A stretch of 64,000 nucleotides of DNA from Dyella solisilvae (GCF_003351225.1 NZ_QQSY01000001.1:62001-126000), one strand, 5' to 3'; shown: positions 26,722 to 35,365, numbered from the stretch's first letter. Program-made: numbers and translations. Notes: generated by a model not told the origin, from the sequence alone.

Positions 26722-27660
26722 CTAAGCCACCGCCTTCAATGCAGATCCCAGAAAGCCATGGACGATCTCCGGCAGCATCGGGTCGACAGGGAGCGTGTAG
26801 TGGGTGGTGTTCGGTAGGATTGCGAGCACGTTTGCGGGCCGCAGGGAGCCGTCGATCCCGGCATCGCGCTGGCCGCCACCCAGCGCCTTCCAGAACTCGA
26901 TCACGTGCTCGGGCCGGATGGCGTCAGCGTCGGCAAAGACCAGCAGTGTGCGCGCCTGAAGCCTGGTGACGCCGGCGCTCCAGTCGAAGGGTCGTTTGGT
27001 CAGGTCACCGATTTTCCTGAAGAGGTTGGTCCAATCGACATCGGGATAGGTCGCACCTAGCGGCGAAGCTTTGACGTCAGGGCCCAGCGTGGCGGCGTTG
27101 GCCTCCAACTGATTGAAGGCCGCCACCACCTCCGGATAAAAGCCGTCCTGCCTCATTGCCGAGGACGCGAGCACGAGCCGGTTGACCACGTCCGGATGGC
27201 GGATAGCGGTCTGCAGCGCAACGCTGGAGCCCAGCGAGTAGCCCATGACGTCGGCCTTGCCGAGGTTCAGATGGCCAATCAGAGCCGCAACGTCGTCGCC
27301 CATCGTTTCACTGCGCAGTGGCCTGTTGGTGTCTGGCGTGCGCCCATGTGCCTGGAGATGGACGGCGATCACCTGCCGGCCCTTGGCCAATTCGGCCAGA
27401 TTGCTCCCGAAGCTGTCCGGGTCGATGCCACCGTGGAGAAGAATCAGCGGCTTGCCGGCGCCATGCACGGTGTAAAAGAGATGCTGGCCATTGACGTCGG
27501 CGAAATGCTCATTCGAAACAGCGAGAATCTTCTTGGCTTGAACGGGAAAGACCGCAGTCAGCACTGCGGTCGCCAAGGCAGTCTTCAGGAAATCGCGTCT
27601 GAGCATATCGTCCTCGCGCGGCGTCGAACTGGACAGCGCGGCGATGATCGTGTTTTTCAT
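26722..27660 (-). CDS. Tat-exported alpha/beta hydrolase
   Basis: A serine alpha/beta hydrolase with a twin-arginine signal (LRRDFLKTALATAVLTAVFP). Oxyanion segment ILLHGGIDPDSFG, nucleophile elbow MGYSLGSSVAL (Ser), acid VFADADAIRPEH and late His NTTHYTLPVD are present. The upstream ATG (MKNTIIAALSS) is chosen because its codons look coding and it has GAAGGGG. The ATG at 27606 (MLRRDF), with GAGGA, would give a more usual Tat signal and is a strong alternative. It precedes an SRPBCC/ArsR pair on the same strand, perhaps co-transcribed. Confidence 0.83.
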   Translation of the reverse strand: MKNTIIAALSSSTPREDDMLRRDFLKTALATAVLTAVFPVQAKKILAVSNEHFADVNGQHLFYTVHGAGKPLILLHGGIDPDSFGSNLAELAKGRQVIAVHLQAHGRTPDTNRPLRSETMGDDVAALIGHLNLGKADVMGYSLGSSVALQTAIRHPDVVNRLVLASSAMRQDGFYPEVVAAFNQLEANAATLGPDVKASPLGATYPDVDWTNLFRKIGDLTKRPFDWSAGVTRLQARTLLVFADADAIRPEHVIEFWKALGGGQRDAGIDGSLRPANVLAILPNTTHYTLPVDPMLPEIVHGFLGSALKAVA

Positions 27661-27696
27661 CGCCGCCCCTTCCATACACGGGTGGCCGAGCCGTGG

Positions 27697-28197
27697 TCAC
27701 GATCTCTCGGCGAGCAACTCATCCAGCTGCGCGAATTGCTCGGGAAGGCCTTCCGCCGAGCCGGCGAGAGCTTCGTCGAGGGCAGCTTCTGTGGGGTACA
27801 GCTCGTGGAAGGTGACGAGTGTCTTGCCATCACTTTCTTCGAACGTCACCGTGGTCACGGCGCCCTGATCGCTTTCTTCGTTCGTCCAGACGATGCGCTT
27901 GTGCGGCGTTACTTCTCTGTACGTACCGAAGAACGTCATCGGTTGATCGAAAGCTGGATGGCTGAACGCGAGGCGATACGTGCCGCCGGTGCGAATATCC
28001 ATGTCGCACGAGATCAGCGACATGCCCGCCGACTTCGGAACCCACCATTGCTTGAACAATTCGGGGTTGCTCCATGCCTCGAAGACGATGTGCGCCGGAG
28101 CATTGAACTTGCGCGTCACGATGAGTTCGCGGTCGGACATGCGTTCCACGGCGGTGCGGTTCATGGCGGCGGGACTACTTACTTTTTCGGTGAGCAT
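27697..28197 (-). CDS. SRPBCC (AHSA1-type) domain protein
   Basis: A 166-aa START-fold protein. ITRKFNAPAHIVFEAWSNPE then LFKQWWVPKSAG, TGGTYRL, PHKRIVWTNEE and TVTFEESDGKTLVTFHE follow the AHSA1/activator-of-Hsp90 domain pattern. The first 20 codons overlap the ArsR gene by 23 bp, so the start may instead be MNRTAVERM or MSDRELIV. ArsR-AHSA1 pairs are common; the AHSA1 partner probably binds a hydrophobic ligand. Confidence 0.82.
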   Translation of the reverse strand: MLTEKVSSPAAMNRTAVERMSDRELIVTRKFNAPAHIVFEAWSNPELFKQWWVPKSAGMSLISCDMDIRTGGTYRLAFSHPAFDQPMTFFGTYREVTPHKRIVWTNEESDQGAVTTVTFEESDGKTLVTFHELYPTEAALDEALAGSAEGLPEQFAQLDELLAERS

Positions 28198-28537
28198 CTG
28201 CCTTCTCCTCGCGTTTCAGGTGTTCGACAAGTTCATCTAGCGCATCAAAGCGTGCGCTCCACAGTTGGCGGTGCCTTTCGATCCAGGCGGCCTCCTCTTC
28301 CAGCCGGCGCCGTCCGAGCTTGCAGGTTCGAACGCGCCCTACCTTTTCCGTAGTAACGAGCCCCGCCTGCTCCAGGATGCTGACGTGCTTCTTCATGCCC
28401 GTGAGGGTCATGTGAAACCTTTGGGCAAGGTCGGTGATTGAAGCGTCTGAACTCCCGAGTTGCTCCAGCACGCCGCGTCGGGTGACGTCGGAAAGCGCGG
28501 CGAACGTTGTGTCGAGGCGGGCTTGATAGTGAACCAT
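28175..28537 (-). CDS. ArsR-family winged-helix regulator
   Basis: A 120-aa regulator starting MVHYQARLDTTFAALSDVTR; a GTG 9 nt upstream is possible. The wHTH reads GVLEQLGSSDASITDLAQRF, then MTLTGMKKHVSILEQAGLVTTEKVGR. There is no Cys metal-binding motif in the recognition helix, so it is of the metal-free SdpR/AHSA1-associated type. Its own start codon lies in a 20-bp perfect palindrome, a likely autoregulatory operator. It precedes and overlaps the SRPBCC gene. Confidence 0.88.
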   Translation of the reverse strand: MVHYQARLDTTFAALSDVTRRGVLEQLGSSDASITDLAQRFHMTLTGMKKHVSILEQAGLVTTEKVGRVRTCKLGRRRLEEEAAWIERHRQLWSARFDALDELVEHLKREEKADAHRKSK

Positions 28538-28547
28538 ATGGTTCACT
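28528..28547. promoter_or_regulatory. 20-bp perfect palindrome at the arsR-family start codon
   Basis: AGTGAACCATATGGTTCACT is fully self-complementary and contains the ATG (and alternative GTG) of the regulator. ArsR proteins bind as dimers to such repeats near their own promoter. Its position implies the transcript starts very close to the start codon. Confidence 0.65.
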
Positions 28548-28853
28548 GTAAAACGAGCGACCGTGATTTACAAGCGGAGGGACCCACGGGCACAAATTGC
28601 CGTAGCTCCACTCCCGCTCCGAACCCAAATTGCGCGAGCTAAGCGCGGGCAAAGCTCCGACCGGCAGCGTTGTGGCAGCCAGCTCAAAACGTCGGATGAC
28701 ACTTCAGGATTGAAAGCGGGCGCTTGCCCTCCCCCGATACCGCGTCCTGATCACTGGACCTTCCATGTCCACAAAGGGCTTGTTGGTTCTAGCCAATGGC
28801 TGCCATGGGTGTTTGGGAGCATCCAGGGGGCTGCGTTGAATAAAGTTGCTTTG
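28548..28853. other. Gap between ArsR-family and LysR-family genes
   Basis: About 300 bp with no supported gene. It contains the ArsR promoter side and the 3' flank of the LysR gene. Nothing else was seen. Confidence 0.3.
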
Positions 28854-29735
28854 CTAGATGCGTCGTGGCAGAGCCGCGGCAAAAAACTCGGTCACCCGGC
28901 GTACGCGCGTGGAGATGAATTGGCGCTTTGGCCATACGAGACTGATGTCCCTTGTCTCGCTCACGAAGTCTTCCAGCACAGCCACCACATCCGCATGTTG
29001 GAATTCGGCTACTAGTGACGCGCGATGGAACATGCCGATGCCTACGCCGGCCACTACGCCAGCCAGGATGGTTTCGGCGCTGTTGGAAGAAAGATTTCCG
29101 CGAACCGGCACAGTGAATCGCCCTTCCGGTCCCATGAAGGGCCACTCGGTCATGTCGCCGTATATCAGGCAGTTGTGACCGGCAAGCTCTGCCGGATTTC
29201 TCGGAACGCCGTACTGTTTGAAGTAGCTGCGGGAACCCGCGCAAACGAGCGATGTGCGGGCCAAGCGACGCACGACGGAATCGGGCTCGTTGACGGTGCT
29301 ACTTCGTATCGCCAAATCAATCCGGTCTTCAACCAAGTCCTGCAGGGCATCCGACAGCACCAGATCCACCCGAAGGCCGGGGTGGCGCAATAGCAATTCG
29401 GGAATAAGCGGTAGCACGTGCAGCCGACCGAACGTCGATGGGGCGGCGATCCTGACCAGGCCAGTGACATCCAGAGTGCTGCTGGTCAGTTCACTGTCTG
29501 CGACCTGTATCTCATCAATGAGCGGCTTGGTGCGCTCGTAGTACTTCTGCCCTTGATCGGTCAGCGAGACCTTGCGCGTCGTCCGATGGAGCAATGCGAC
29601 ACCGAGACGCTTTTCCAGCGCGTTTACAGCCTTGCTGACTGCGGACTGCGACTCCCCGGTCTTGCGGGCTGCAGCGGAAAAACCGCCGGTCTCAACCACG
29701 GCAATGAAGGCATTCAATTCGTGAAACTTATCCAT
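28854..29735 (-). CDS. LysR-family transcriptional regulator
   Basis: A 293-aa LTTR. The N-terminal wHTH is MDKFHELNAFIAVVETGGFSAAARKTGESQSAVSKAVNALEKRLGV in outline, followed by the linker helix and a periplasmic-binding-protein-like effector domain (VRIAAPSTFGRLHVLPLIPEL). It is divergent from the NADP-dinucleotide-binding oxidoreductase at 29833 with only about 100 bp between, so that gene and the following SRPBCC gene are its probable targets. Confidence 0.92.
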   Translation of the reverse strand: MDKFHELNAFIAVVETGGFSAAARKTGESQSAVSKAVNALEKRLGVALLHRTTRKVSLTDQGQKYYERTKPLIDEIQVADSELTSSTLDVTGLVRIAAPSTFGRLHVLPLIPELLLRHPGLRVDLVLSDALQDLVEDRIDLAIRSSTVNEPDSVVRRLARTSLVCAGSRSYFKQYGVPRNPAELAGHNCLIYGDMTEWPFMGPEGRFTVPVRGNLSSNSAETILAGVVAGVGIGMFHRASLVAEFQHADVVAVLEDFVSETRDISLVWPKRQFISTRVRRVTEFFAAALPRRI

Positions 29736-29832
29736 TCTTCTATGGAATAGGTTTTATGAAGTGATGGCGAATTATCATCCCATCAAACCGTAATTACCAT
29801 CCTGCTCAATCCAACTGAGTAGGAGCGATTCC

Positions 29833-30432
29833 ATGCGCCATTCCATCATCGGGTTCGGAGAAGTCGGCCAGGCTCTCGCACGCGCTTTCGCCCGGAAGAA
29901 CATCGAAGTGGCTGTCGCCAGTCGTCGAGCGCCGGACGCCCTTGCGCCGAAGGCGCAAGCGATCGGTCCCATGGTAACCCCCGTGTCACTTCGCGATGCC
30001 GTCCATGCCGACACCATCTTCCTGGCTGTTCCGTTCTGGGAACACCGGGCGGTCGCCAAAGCCATGCCGACTTGGCACGGCAAGACGCTCATCGACGTTA
30101 CAAATGCCTTCGGCATCCCCGTTGAGGATCTGGGTGGGCTTGCGTCGTCTTCCGTGATCGCCAGGGCGTTTCCAGGCGCCGCATTCGTGAAGGGGTTCAA
30201 CCATCTACCTGCCGCCGTTCTTGGCGCCGACCCCAGCGTCAATGGCGGCCGCCGAGTCGTATTCCTGTCGGGTGACGACGAAGGCGCTGCGCCGCCAGTG
30301 AAAGCGCTGGTCGAACAACTCGGCTTTGCGTCCATCTGGCTGGGCAAGCTCAACGAGGGCGGCTCGCTCGTCCAGGCGCGAGGGCGTAGCTGGGCTCCGC
30401 TGATTTTCCAGGACCTGATCAAGTCCGACTAA
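29833..30432 (+). CDS. NAD(P)-binding reductase of the F420-dependent NADP oxidoreductase type
   Basis: A 199-aa Rossmann protein: MRHSIIGFGEVGQALARAFA carries the GxGxxG motif, followed by EVAVASRR (basic, NADP-type), FLAVPFWEH, and DVTNAF, which match the F420-dependent NADP reductase/coenzyme-binding family. SD GTAGGAG precedes the ATG. Divergent from a LysR regulator, probably controlled by it. Substrate unknown. Confidence 0.82.
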   Translation: MRHSIIGFGEVGQALARAFARKNIEVAVASRRAPDALAPKAQAIGPMVTPVSLRDAVHADTIFLAVPFWEHRAVAKAMPTWHGKTLIDVTNAFGIPVEDLGGLASSSVIARAFPGAAFVKGFNHLPAAVLGADPSVNGGRRVVFLSGDDEGAAPPVKALVEQLGFASIWLGKLNEGGSLVQARGRSWAPLIFQDLIKSD

Positions 30433-30486
30433 GGCGACCCGAGCCATCGAAGCCAGTACTCCACTCCCCTCGCAGAGATTCCAGAC

Positions 30487-30990
30487 ATGATCAACAGAGT
30501 CATTTGGCCCGCGCGATTCGACCCGAGAATATCGGCCATCTATGCGCTCAACGACATCGATGTGAAAGCGCCTCCCGAGGTCGTTTGGAAGCTGCTGGTC
30601 GAAGCGGAGAATTGGGCGCGTTACTTCCCCGCCGAAGACCAGGTCAAGATCCTGTCCGGCGAGCCTGAATTGACGTTGGGCACACGATACCAACGCGTGA
30701 CAGTCGGCTATCCGATGTCGTTGACGGTCACCGAATGTGTACCCGGACAGCGCCTTGCGTGGTCGTCAACGGTCGATGGTGACGAGACCAGCTCAAGCGC
30801 GTACCACGGCTGGGTCATCACGCCGACGAAGGACGGATGTCATGTGCTGACAGAGGAGACGCAGCAAGGTGATTTTTTCCTCGAAGTGATCGGCCGCCAA
30901 CATCCGGGGGCTCTTTATCGCTACCACCAGGAATGGGTCGAGTGTCTTGCGCGTGCCGCCGAAGCGGAGGCGGCTCGGCACGCCGGTTGA
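30487..30990 (+). CDS. SRPBCC-family protein
   Basis: A 167-aa START-fold (polyketide cyclase-like) protein: IYALNDIDVKAPPEVVWKLLVEAENWARYF, then KILSGEPELTLGTRYQRVT and ITVTECVPGQRLAWSS-like strands. It lies 54 bp after the preceding reductase on the same strand, so co-transcription is likely. Probably binds a small hydrophobic molecule. Confidence 0.78.
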   Translation: MINRVIWPARFDPRISAIYALNDIDVKAPPEVVWKLLVEAENWARYFPAEDQVKILSGEPELTLGTRYQRVTVGYPMSLTVTECVPGQRLAWSSTVDGDETSSSAYHGWVITPTKDGCHVLTEETQQGDFFLEVIGRQHPGALYRYHQEWVECLARAAEAEAARHAG

Positions 30991-31021
30991 TCCAGCTCCT
31001 CAATTTCAAGAGACGCCTGCC

Positions 31022-31114
31022 ATGCATATCAACCTGAAGGGCCGCAAGGCGCTCGTGACAGGCTCGACAGCGGGCATTGGCCTGACGGGTTCCTGCGCTG
31101 AGCGCCATGAATGA
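31022..31114 (+). pseudogene. Truncated SDR gene, N-terminal stub only
   Basis: MHINLKGRKALVTGSTAGIG is the start of a short-chain dehydrogenase including the TGxxxGIG nucleotide motif. Right after it the frame becomes unrelated (LTGSCAERHE) and stops after 30 codons. The rest of the roughly 250-aa gene is missing, so this is a deletion remnant at the end of the reductase-SRPBCC unit. Confidence 0.75.
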
Positions 31115-31195
31115 ATCGTAGTAGGCGCTGAAGGTTCCTGTCCCCGTCATCAAAAGACAGGTAAACGACGCAAAATCACTTCGGATGAAAATCTC

Positions 31196-32296
31196 ATGAG
31201 TCAGTCAGTACTTTTTACGCCAACACGAGTCGGCAACCTGGCATTAGCCAATCGCATCGTGATCGCCCCGATGGCCCAGTACTCGGCCAAGGACGGACAG
31301 ATGGGCGATTGGCACCTGATGCACCTGGGCCAGTTGGCGATATCGGGCGCGGCAGCGCTAACCATTGAGGGGACGGCTGTTACCCCGGAGGGACGCACCA
31401 CCTATGCCGACGTGGGGCTCTATTCGGATGAGAGCCAGGCCGCCATGGCGAGCGTGCTGCGCGGCGTTCGGCGGTGGTCAGACATACCGATTGGAATCCA
31501 GCTCAATCATGCTGGCCGAAAAGGATCTCGACAGAAGCTATGGGAGGGTGGCGCACAGATTCCATCTGGTCAGGCAAATGGCTGGAGCACGTACGCCCCC
31601 TCGCCGCTCGCCGTCGCGACCGGTGAGACTCCCCCCATCGCCCTCGACCGGGATGGCCTGGTGGCCATTCGCAACGCTTTTGCGGCCGCAGCACGACGCG
31701 CCTCAGTGCTCGGGCTGGACTTCATACAGATTCTCGGCGCGCATGGCTATTTACTGCATCAGTTCCTCTCACCCCTCTCAAACCAGCGGGATGACGAATA
31801 CGGCGGCTCAGTGGAAAACCGAATGCGCTTTCCGCTCGAAGTTTTTGATGCCGTGCGAGACGCGTTTGCGCACGACCGCCCAGTTACGATGCGGGTGTCT
31901 GCTACTGACTGGGTAGATGGTGGATGGTCTGTCGAGGACACGATCGCCTTCGTCAGAGCACTGGAGGCGAGAGGCTGCGCCGCGATCAATGTCTCAAGCG
32001 GCGGCTCCAGCCCGGCCCAGCAGATTCCGATCGGCCCAGGTTATCAGGTCCCGCTTGCAAGGGCGGTGAAGCAGGCAACGACACTCCCAGTGGTCGCGGT
32101 CGGCCTGATCACTGAGTTCGAGCAAGCCGAATCCATACTCAGCGCGGGAGACGCCGACCTGGTCGCACTCGCTCGGGCCATGCTCTTTGACCCTCGTTGG
32201 CCGTGGCATGCTGCCGCTCACTTCGGCGCTCAAGTCCGGGCGCCAAACCAATATCTTCGCGCCCCACCGAGCCGGCTGCAAAAGCTGTTCGCTTGA
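31196..32296 (+). CDS. NADH:flavin oxidoreductase, Old Yellow Enzyme family (YqjM-like)
   Basis: An FMN-dependent ene-reductase of 366 aa that reduces activated C=C bonds. TIM-barrel markers: RIVIAPMAQYS near residue 20, IQLNHAGRKGS at about 102, GAHGYLLHQFLSPLSNQRDDEYGG (substrate and FMN contacts) at about 181, and a late VGLITEFEQAESIL phosphate-binding region. YqjM has Cys in the APMCMYS motif; here it is Ala, so flavin tuning may differ. Preceded by an SDR stub. Confidence 0.92.
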   Translation: MSQSVLFTPTRVGNLALANRIVIAPMAQYSAKDGQMGDWHLMHLGQLAISGAAALTIEGTAVTPEGRTTYADVGLYSDESQAAMASVLRGVRRWSDIPIGIQLNHAGRKGSRQKLWEGGAQIPSGQANGWSTYAPSPLAVATGETPPIALDRDGLVAIRNAFAAAARRASVLGLDFIQILGAHGYLLHQFLSPLSNQRDDEYGGSVENRMRFPLEVFDAVRDAFAHDRPVTMRVSATDWVDGGWSVEDTIAFVRALEARGCAAINVSSGGSSPAQQIPIGPGYQVPLARAVKQATTLPVVAVGLITEFEQAESILSAGDADLVALARAMLFDPRWPWHAAAHFGAQVRAPNQYLRAPPSRLQKLFA

Positions 32297-32629
32297 ATGC
32301 GCTGTGTTGTGGGAATGGCAACCTCCACAGAATGGACGACAAGACGACTGTCGATGGATGTACTGCCAGCCGCAAACCACCAAAGGGCCACGGCCGCGCC
32401 GACGTGCGTCAGGTCAATGCCAAGGGTGGTCATGACGAATAATTCGCCGCCTACGTGCATCTTCAGACCCTTAAGGAGCCAGTTCAACGACGTCTTATTC
32501 CGTGGATGACCAACAGCCAGGTTTTAATTACCTCCGACGTAATTGAGCAGAGACAGCCCATCTCGCATAGTGAGTCCCACTCGGGAAACCTTCCCGAGCC
32601 CTCCCCCACCTACTTGCGAGATTAAAGCC
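32297..32629. other. Gap after OYE gene; possible minus-strand gene fragment and hairpin
   Basis: About 330 bp. On the minus strand from about 32520 to 32300 one frame reads NWLLKGLKMHVGGELFVM and continues with a hydrophobic TTLGIDLTHVGAAVALWWFA stretch. It looks like part of a small membrane protein, but it lacks a good start and runs antisense into the OYE gene. A perfect hairpin lies at 32580-32598, ahead of the next gene. Confidence 0.3.
32580..32598. terminator. Short perfect hairpin in leader of next gene
   Basis: CTCGGGAA-acc-TTCCCGAG, an 8-bp stem 31 bp before the ATG at 32630. There is no T-run. It may act as a weak terminator or a leader structure. Confidence 0.3.
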
Positions 32630-33187
32630 ATGTCCAACTTTCCCATTCACACGTTGAAATCCGCTCCTGAAGCGTCCAAGCCCGCGCTGGAAGGCCTGCA
32701 GTCCGCCTTTGGATTCGTTCCCAACATCGCTGCCGCCATGGCAACTTCGCCGGTTCTCATCAACAGCCTGGTTGCGCTCTTCCATCAGGTGCATGGCGAT
32801 GGCAAGAGCTTCTCTGAGCCGCAAATCGAAACGGTGCTTCTCACTGATGCCGTTACAAATGGCAGCACTTGGGCCGCGGCCTTCCATTCCTACTTGGCCA
32901 TCAACAAGGGCGTGCCAGCGACCGACGTTCAGGCGATCCGTGATGGCGATCTGCCCAAAGATCCCCAGTTTGCGGCCTTGTCGCGACTGGCCAAGACGCT
33001 CATTGAAAAGCGTGGTCGACTCAATACGCATGACAAGGACGTGTTCCTGCAGGCGGGTTTCAGCCCCAATCAGTTGCTGGAAGTCGTGGCCATCGTGGCC
33101 GCATCGACCATCACCAACTACACCGCCAGCATCACGCACCCGCCGCTGGAAGAAAATTTCCAGCCGCATGCCTGGACGGCCTATTGA
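32630..33187 (+). CDS. Carboxymuconolactone-decarboxylase-like (AhpD-fold) protein without the CxxC
   Basis: A 185-aa all-helical protein starting MSNFPIHTLKSAPEASKP. The AhpD/CMD core is clear (QSAFGFVPNIAAAMATSP, then IETVLLTDAVTNGSTWAAAFHSY). The redox motif of AhpD-like proteins, CxxC followed by His, is replaced by S79-x-x-A82 with H86 kept, so peroxidase activity is not expected. The C-terminal tail TITNYTASITHPP-FQPHAWTA recurs as a broken fragment at 34334. A hairpin follows the stop. Confidence 0.83.
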   Translation: MSNFPIHTLKSAPEASKPALEGLQSAFGFVPNIAAAMATSPVLINSLVALFHQVHGDGKSFSEPQIETVLLTDAVTNGSTWAAAFHSYLAINKGVPATDVQAIRDGDLPKDPQFAALSRLAKTLIEKRGRLNTHDKDVFLQAGFSPNQLLEVVAIVAASTITNYTASITHPPLEENFQPHAWTAY

Positions 33188-33211
33188 TTGGTCTACCGAC
33201 AAGGAAACGCC

Positions 33212-33243
33212 AAGGGGCGGTGCGCGTCACTGCACCGCCCCTT
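33212..33243 (+). terminator. Strong hairpin after the AhpD-like gene
   Basis: AAGGGGCGGTGC / GCACCGCCCCTT, a 12-bp perfect stem with an 8-nt loop, 24 bp after the stop codon. There is no marked U-tract. Probable terminator. Confidence 0.6.
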
Positions 33244-33390
33244 GTGCACCCGTCTTGCGATGCGTTTTGACACTCCAGATCGATCGCCTTGTAGGCGCCC
33301 GAGGTTATGTCAGACGCGTCTCACCTCAACGCGTGCTGAGGATCCTCGTCACTGGTGGAAGACATACATGAACAGACCGGAGCACGACTG

Positions 33391-34284
33391 ATGGATCACT
33401 CGACTCGGAGTTGGCGCCAACCCAGGGCATGGCTGGCCCTGGGGGTGATCCTCATGGCCTATTTTCTTCAGGACCCAGTCGAACGTGCCACATGGTCGCC
33501 ACTGCAGCGATTGGCCGAGCTAACCTTTTCTACGAACGGTCAGATGTCGCTAGCCAACTATGCGGGTCTGATGGTTTTCAGATTGATCTGGAACGCCCTA
33601 TTGGTAGCGGCCGTATTAGTGTTGCTCGGAAGGCCTTGCGATGGCTTTCCGTTGAGGGACCGAGCAGGAGTACGCCATTTTGCGATCGGCCTACTCACTG
33701 GTTTGGTTGTCATGGTATTCGCCATACTGAGCATTGCGGGCCTGGGCGATGCAATCATCTCCGCCTCCGGCGAATCAGTGGTCTCTGCGCTCTTCTATGG
33801 CGGCGGCTGGCTCGCATCCGATGCTGTCGGAGCGCTGGGGGAAGAGTTGTATGGACGAGCGGCGATCCTCCTGGTGGCGGAGCGTTTTTTCGGTTGGAAA
33901 GCTGCCATCGTCATTTCCGGCCTCATGTTCTCCATGGTGCACATAGGTAACCCGGGAGCGAGCGCCATATGGCTCGTTCGTCTTGGCGCCCAGGGTGCCC
34001 TGCTTGCTTACGCCGTCTATCGCACACGTTCGTTGTGGTGGTCAGTCGGATATCACACCGGCTGGAATTGGGCCAGCGCTCCGTTGTTCGGTGCTGCGGG
34101 TAGTGGCTATTTGGACGAAGGGCACCTGTTCGACTTCAACCCTCATGGCTCGACCTGGATAACCGGAGGCGCGGTTGGTCCCGAAGGCAGCTTGTTTGCC
34201 TTTCTCGCAGTCATGTTGGCGCTGTCGTTCCTTCTCATTGCCACCCGACATTCAAGGACCCAAGCCACGCACGCCAGCGACTGA
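33391..34284 (+). CDS. CPBP-family intramembrane metalloprotease-like protein
   Basis: A 297-aa polytopic membrane protein with about 7-8 helices. Motif 1 is ALGEELYGRAAIL (EExxxR) and motif 2 is MFSMVHIGNPG (FxxxH), followed by the third-motif region SVGYHTGWNW (HxxxN-like). These are the Abi/CPBP (type II CAAX prenyl protease-like) hallmarks. The ATG at MDHSTRSWRQ has GGAG upstream; an in-frame ATG 36 nt earlier is possible. It stands between an intact AhpD-like gene and a fragment of another. Confidence 0.8.
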   Translation: MDHSTRSWRQPRAWLALGVILMAYFLQDPVERATWSPLQRLAELTFSTNGQMSLANYAGLMVFRLIWNALLVAAVLVLLGRPCDGFPLRDRAGVRHFAIGLLTGLVVMVFAILSIAGLGDAIISASGESVVSALFYGGGWLASDAVGALGEELYGRAAILLVAERFFGWKAAIVISGLMFSMVHIGNPGASAIWLVRLGAQGALLAYAVYRTRSLWWSVGYHTGWNWASAPLFGAAGSGYLDEGHLFDFNPHGSTWITGGAVGPEGSLFAFLAVMLALSFLLIATRHSRTQATHASD

Positions 34285-34333
34285 CGTCCATTGCCAATTA
34301 CATGTCCTGTTCCATACGCCAAGGGACGAGTAG

Positions 34334-34429
34334 GTGATCGTGGCAGCATCGACCATCACCAATTACATCGGAAGTGTTACGCCGCCGCTGGAGCCAGATT
34401 TTCAGGCGCACGCCTGGACAGCCCACTGA
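34334..34429 (+). pseudogene. C-terminal remnant of a second carboxymuconolactone-decarboxylase-like gene
   Basis: The frame VIVAASTITNYIGSVTPPLE continues to FQAHAWTAH and a stop. It closely matches the C-terminus of the intact AhpD-like protein ending at 33187 (AIVAASTITNYTASITHPPL ... FQPHAWTAY) but has no upstream part. It is a diverged paralogue, most of which has been lost, perhaps when the CPBP gene came in. Confidence 0.8.
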
Positions 34430-34642
34430 ATTCATCCAAGGCAAAAAACCATGGTGAAGTGCGCTTCACGGCGCCGCGCCATGGCACTTAATCCACCCTC
34501 GAATTCCCTCGGCCAAATCGATACATCGTTAGCCCCCTGAAGCGAGTGTGCGTAGCCAATGAAAATTTCATTCGTTCCTCACGCTCCGGAAAGTATGGGC
34601 AGTGAGATCACTATCCAATGAAGCCTGGCGGACCCTGCCGAC

Positions 34643-35365
34643 ATGCACAACATTGACCCCGAGACTCATCTGACCATCGGCGCCTTCATCTACGACGACA
34701 TGGATCAGTGTGATTTCACCGGCCCCTTCGAGGCCCTTTCCAGGGTCCCCAACTCAACGTTCAAAAGTTTCGCCAAAGACACCGGCCCCGTGCGCGACCT
34801 GTACGGCCTTCGCTTCCTCCCCGACCTCTCCTTAAGCCAGGCCCCTCAGCTCGATGTCCTGCTGGTGCCGGGCGGACACGGACAGGAAGCACTCATGGAT
34901 GATGAAGAAGTCATCGGTTTTATCCGGTCACAGGCCCGCCATGCCCGCTATATCTTTTCGGTGTGCACGGGCGCATTGCTCTGTGGAGCAGCGGGACTTC
35001 TCGAGGGCAAGCGTGCCACGACTCACTGGACCGCCATGGGGGTCCTTCCACTCTATGGCGCTATTCCAGTGAACGACCGTGTAGTTGTTGATGGAGACCT
35101 GATCAGCACCGGCGGCGTCACTGCCGGCATCGATGGCTCGCTCGTGGTTGTATCCATGCTTCGTGGCGTTCAATCGGCGCAAGAGATCCAGCTTTACATG
35201 GCTTACGATCCGCAAACGTCGTTTACCGCCGGATCCCCAGGGACCGCTCCACCGGACGTTCTGCACACAGTGACCGAGCACGCCAAGGCCATCACTGCGC
35301 GGCGCATGGATGCCGGTAGGCGCTATCAAGCATCATCGATGCATGTCGTCCGCACTGCCCACTAG
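34643..35365 (+). CDS. DJ-1/PfpI-family protein
   Basis: A class-I glutamine-amidotransferase-fold protein of 240 aa. The nucleophile elbow is FSVCTGALLCGAAGLL with Cys108, and the conserved acid lies in DFTGPFEALSRV near the N-terminus. VLLVPGGHGQEALM and TTHWTAMGVL are typical of isonitrile-hydratase/ThiJ-like members. It may act as an isonitrile hydratase-like enzyme or glyoxalase-like stress protein. Monocistronic. Confidence 0.88.
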   Translation: MHNIDPETHLTIGAFIYDDMDQCDFTGPFEALSRVPNSTFKSFAKDTGPVRDLYGLRFLPDLSLSQAPQLDVLLVPGGHGQEALMDDEEVIGFIRSQARHARYIFSVCTGALLCGAAGLLEGKRATTHWTAMGVLPLYGAIPVNDRVVVDGDLISTGGVTAGIDGSLVVVSMLRGVQSAQEIQLYMAYDPQTSFTAGSPGTAPPDVLHTVTEHAKAITARRMDAGRRYQASSMHVVRTAH

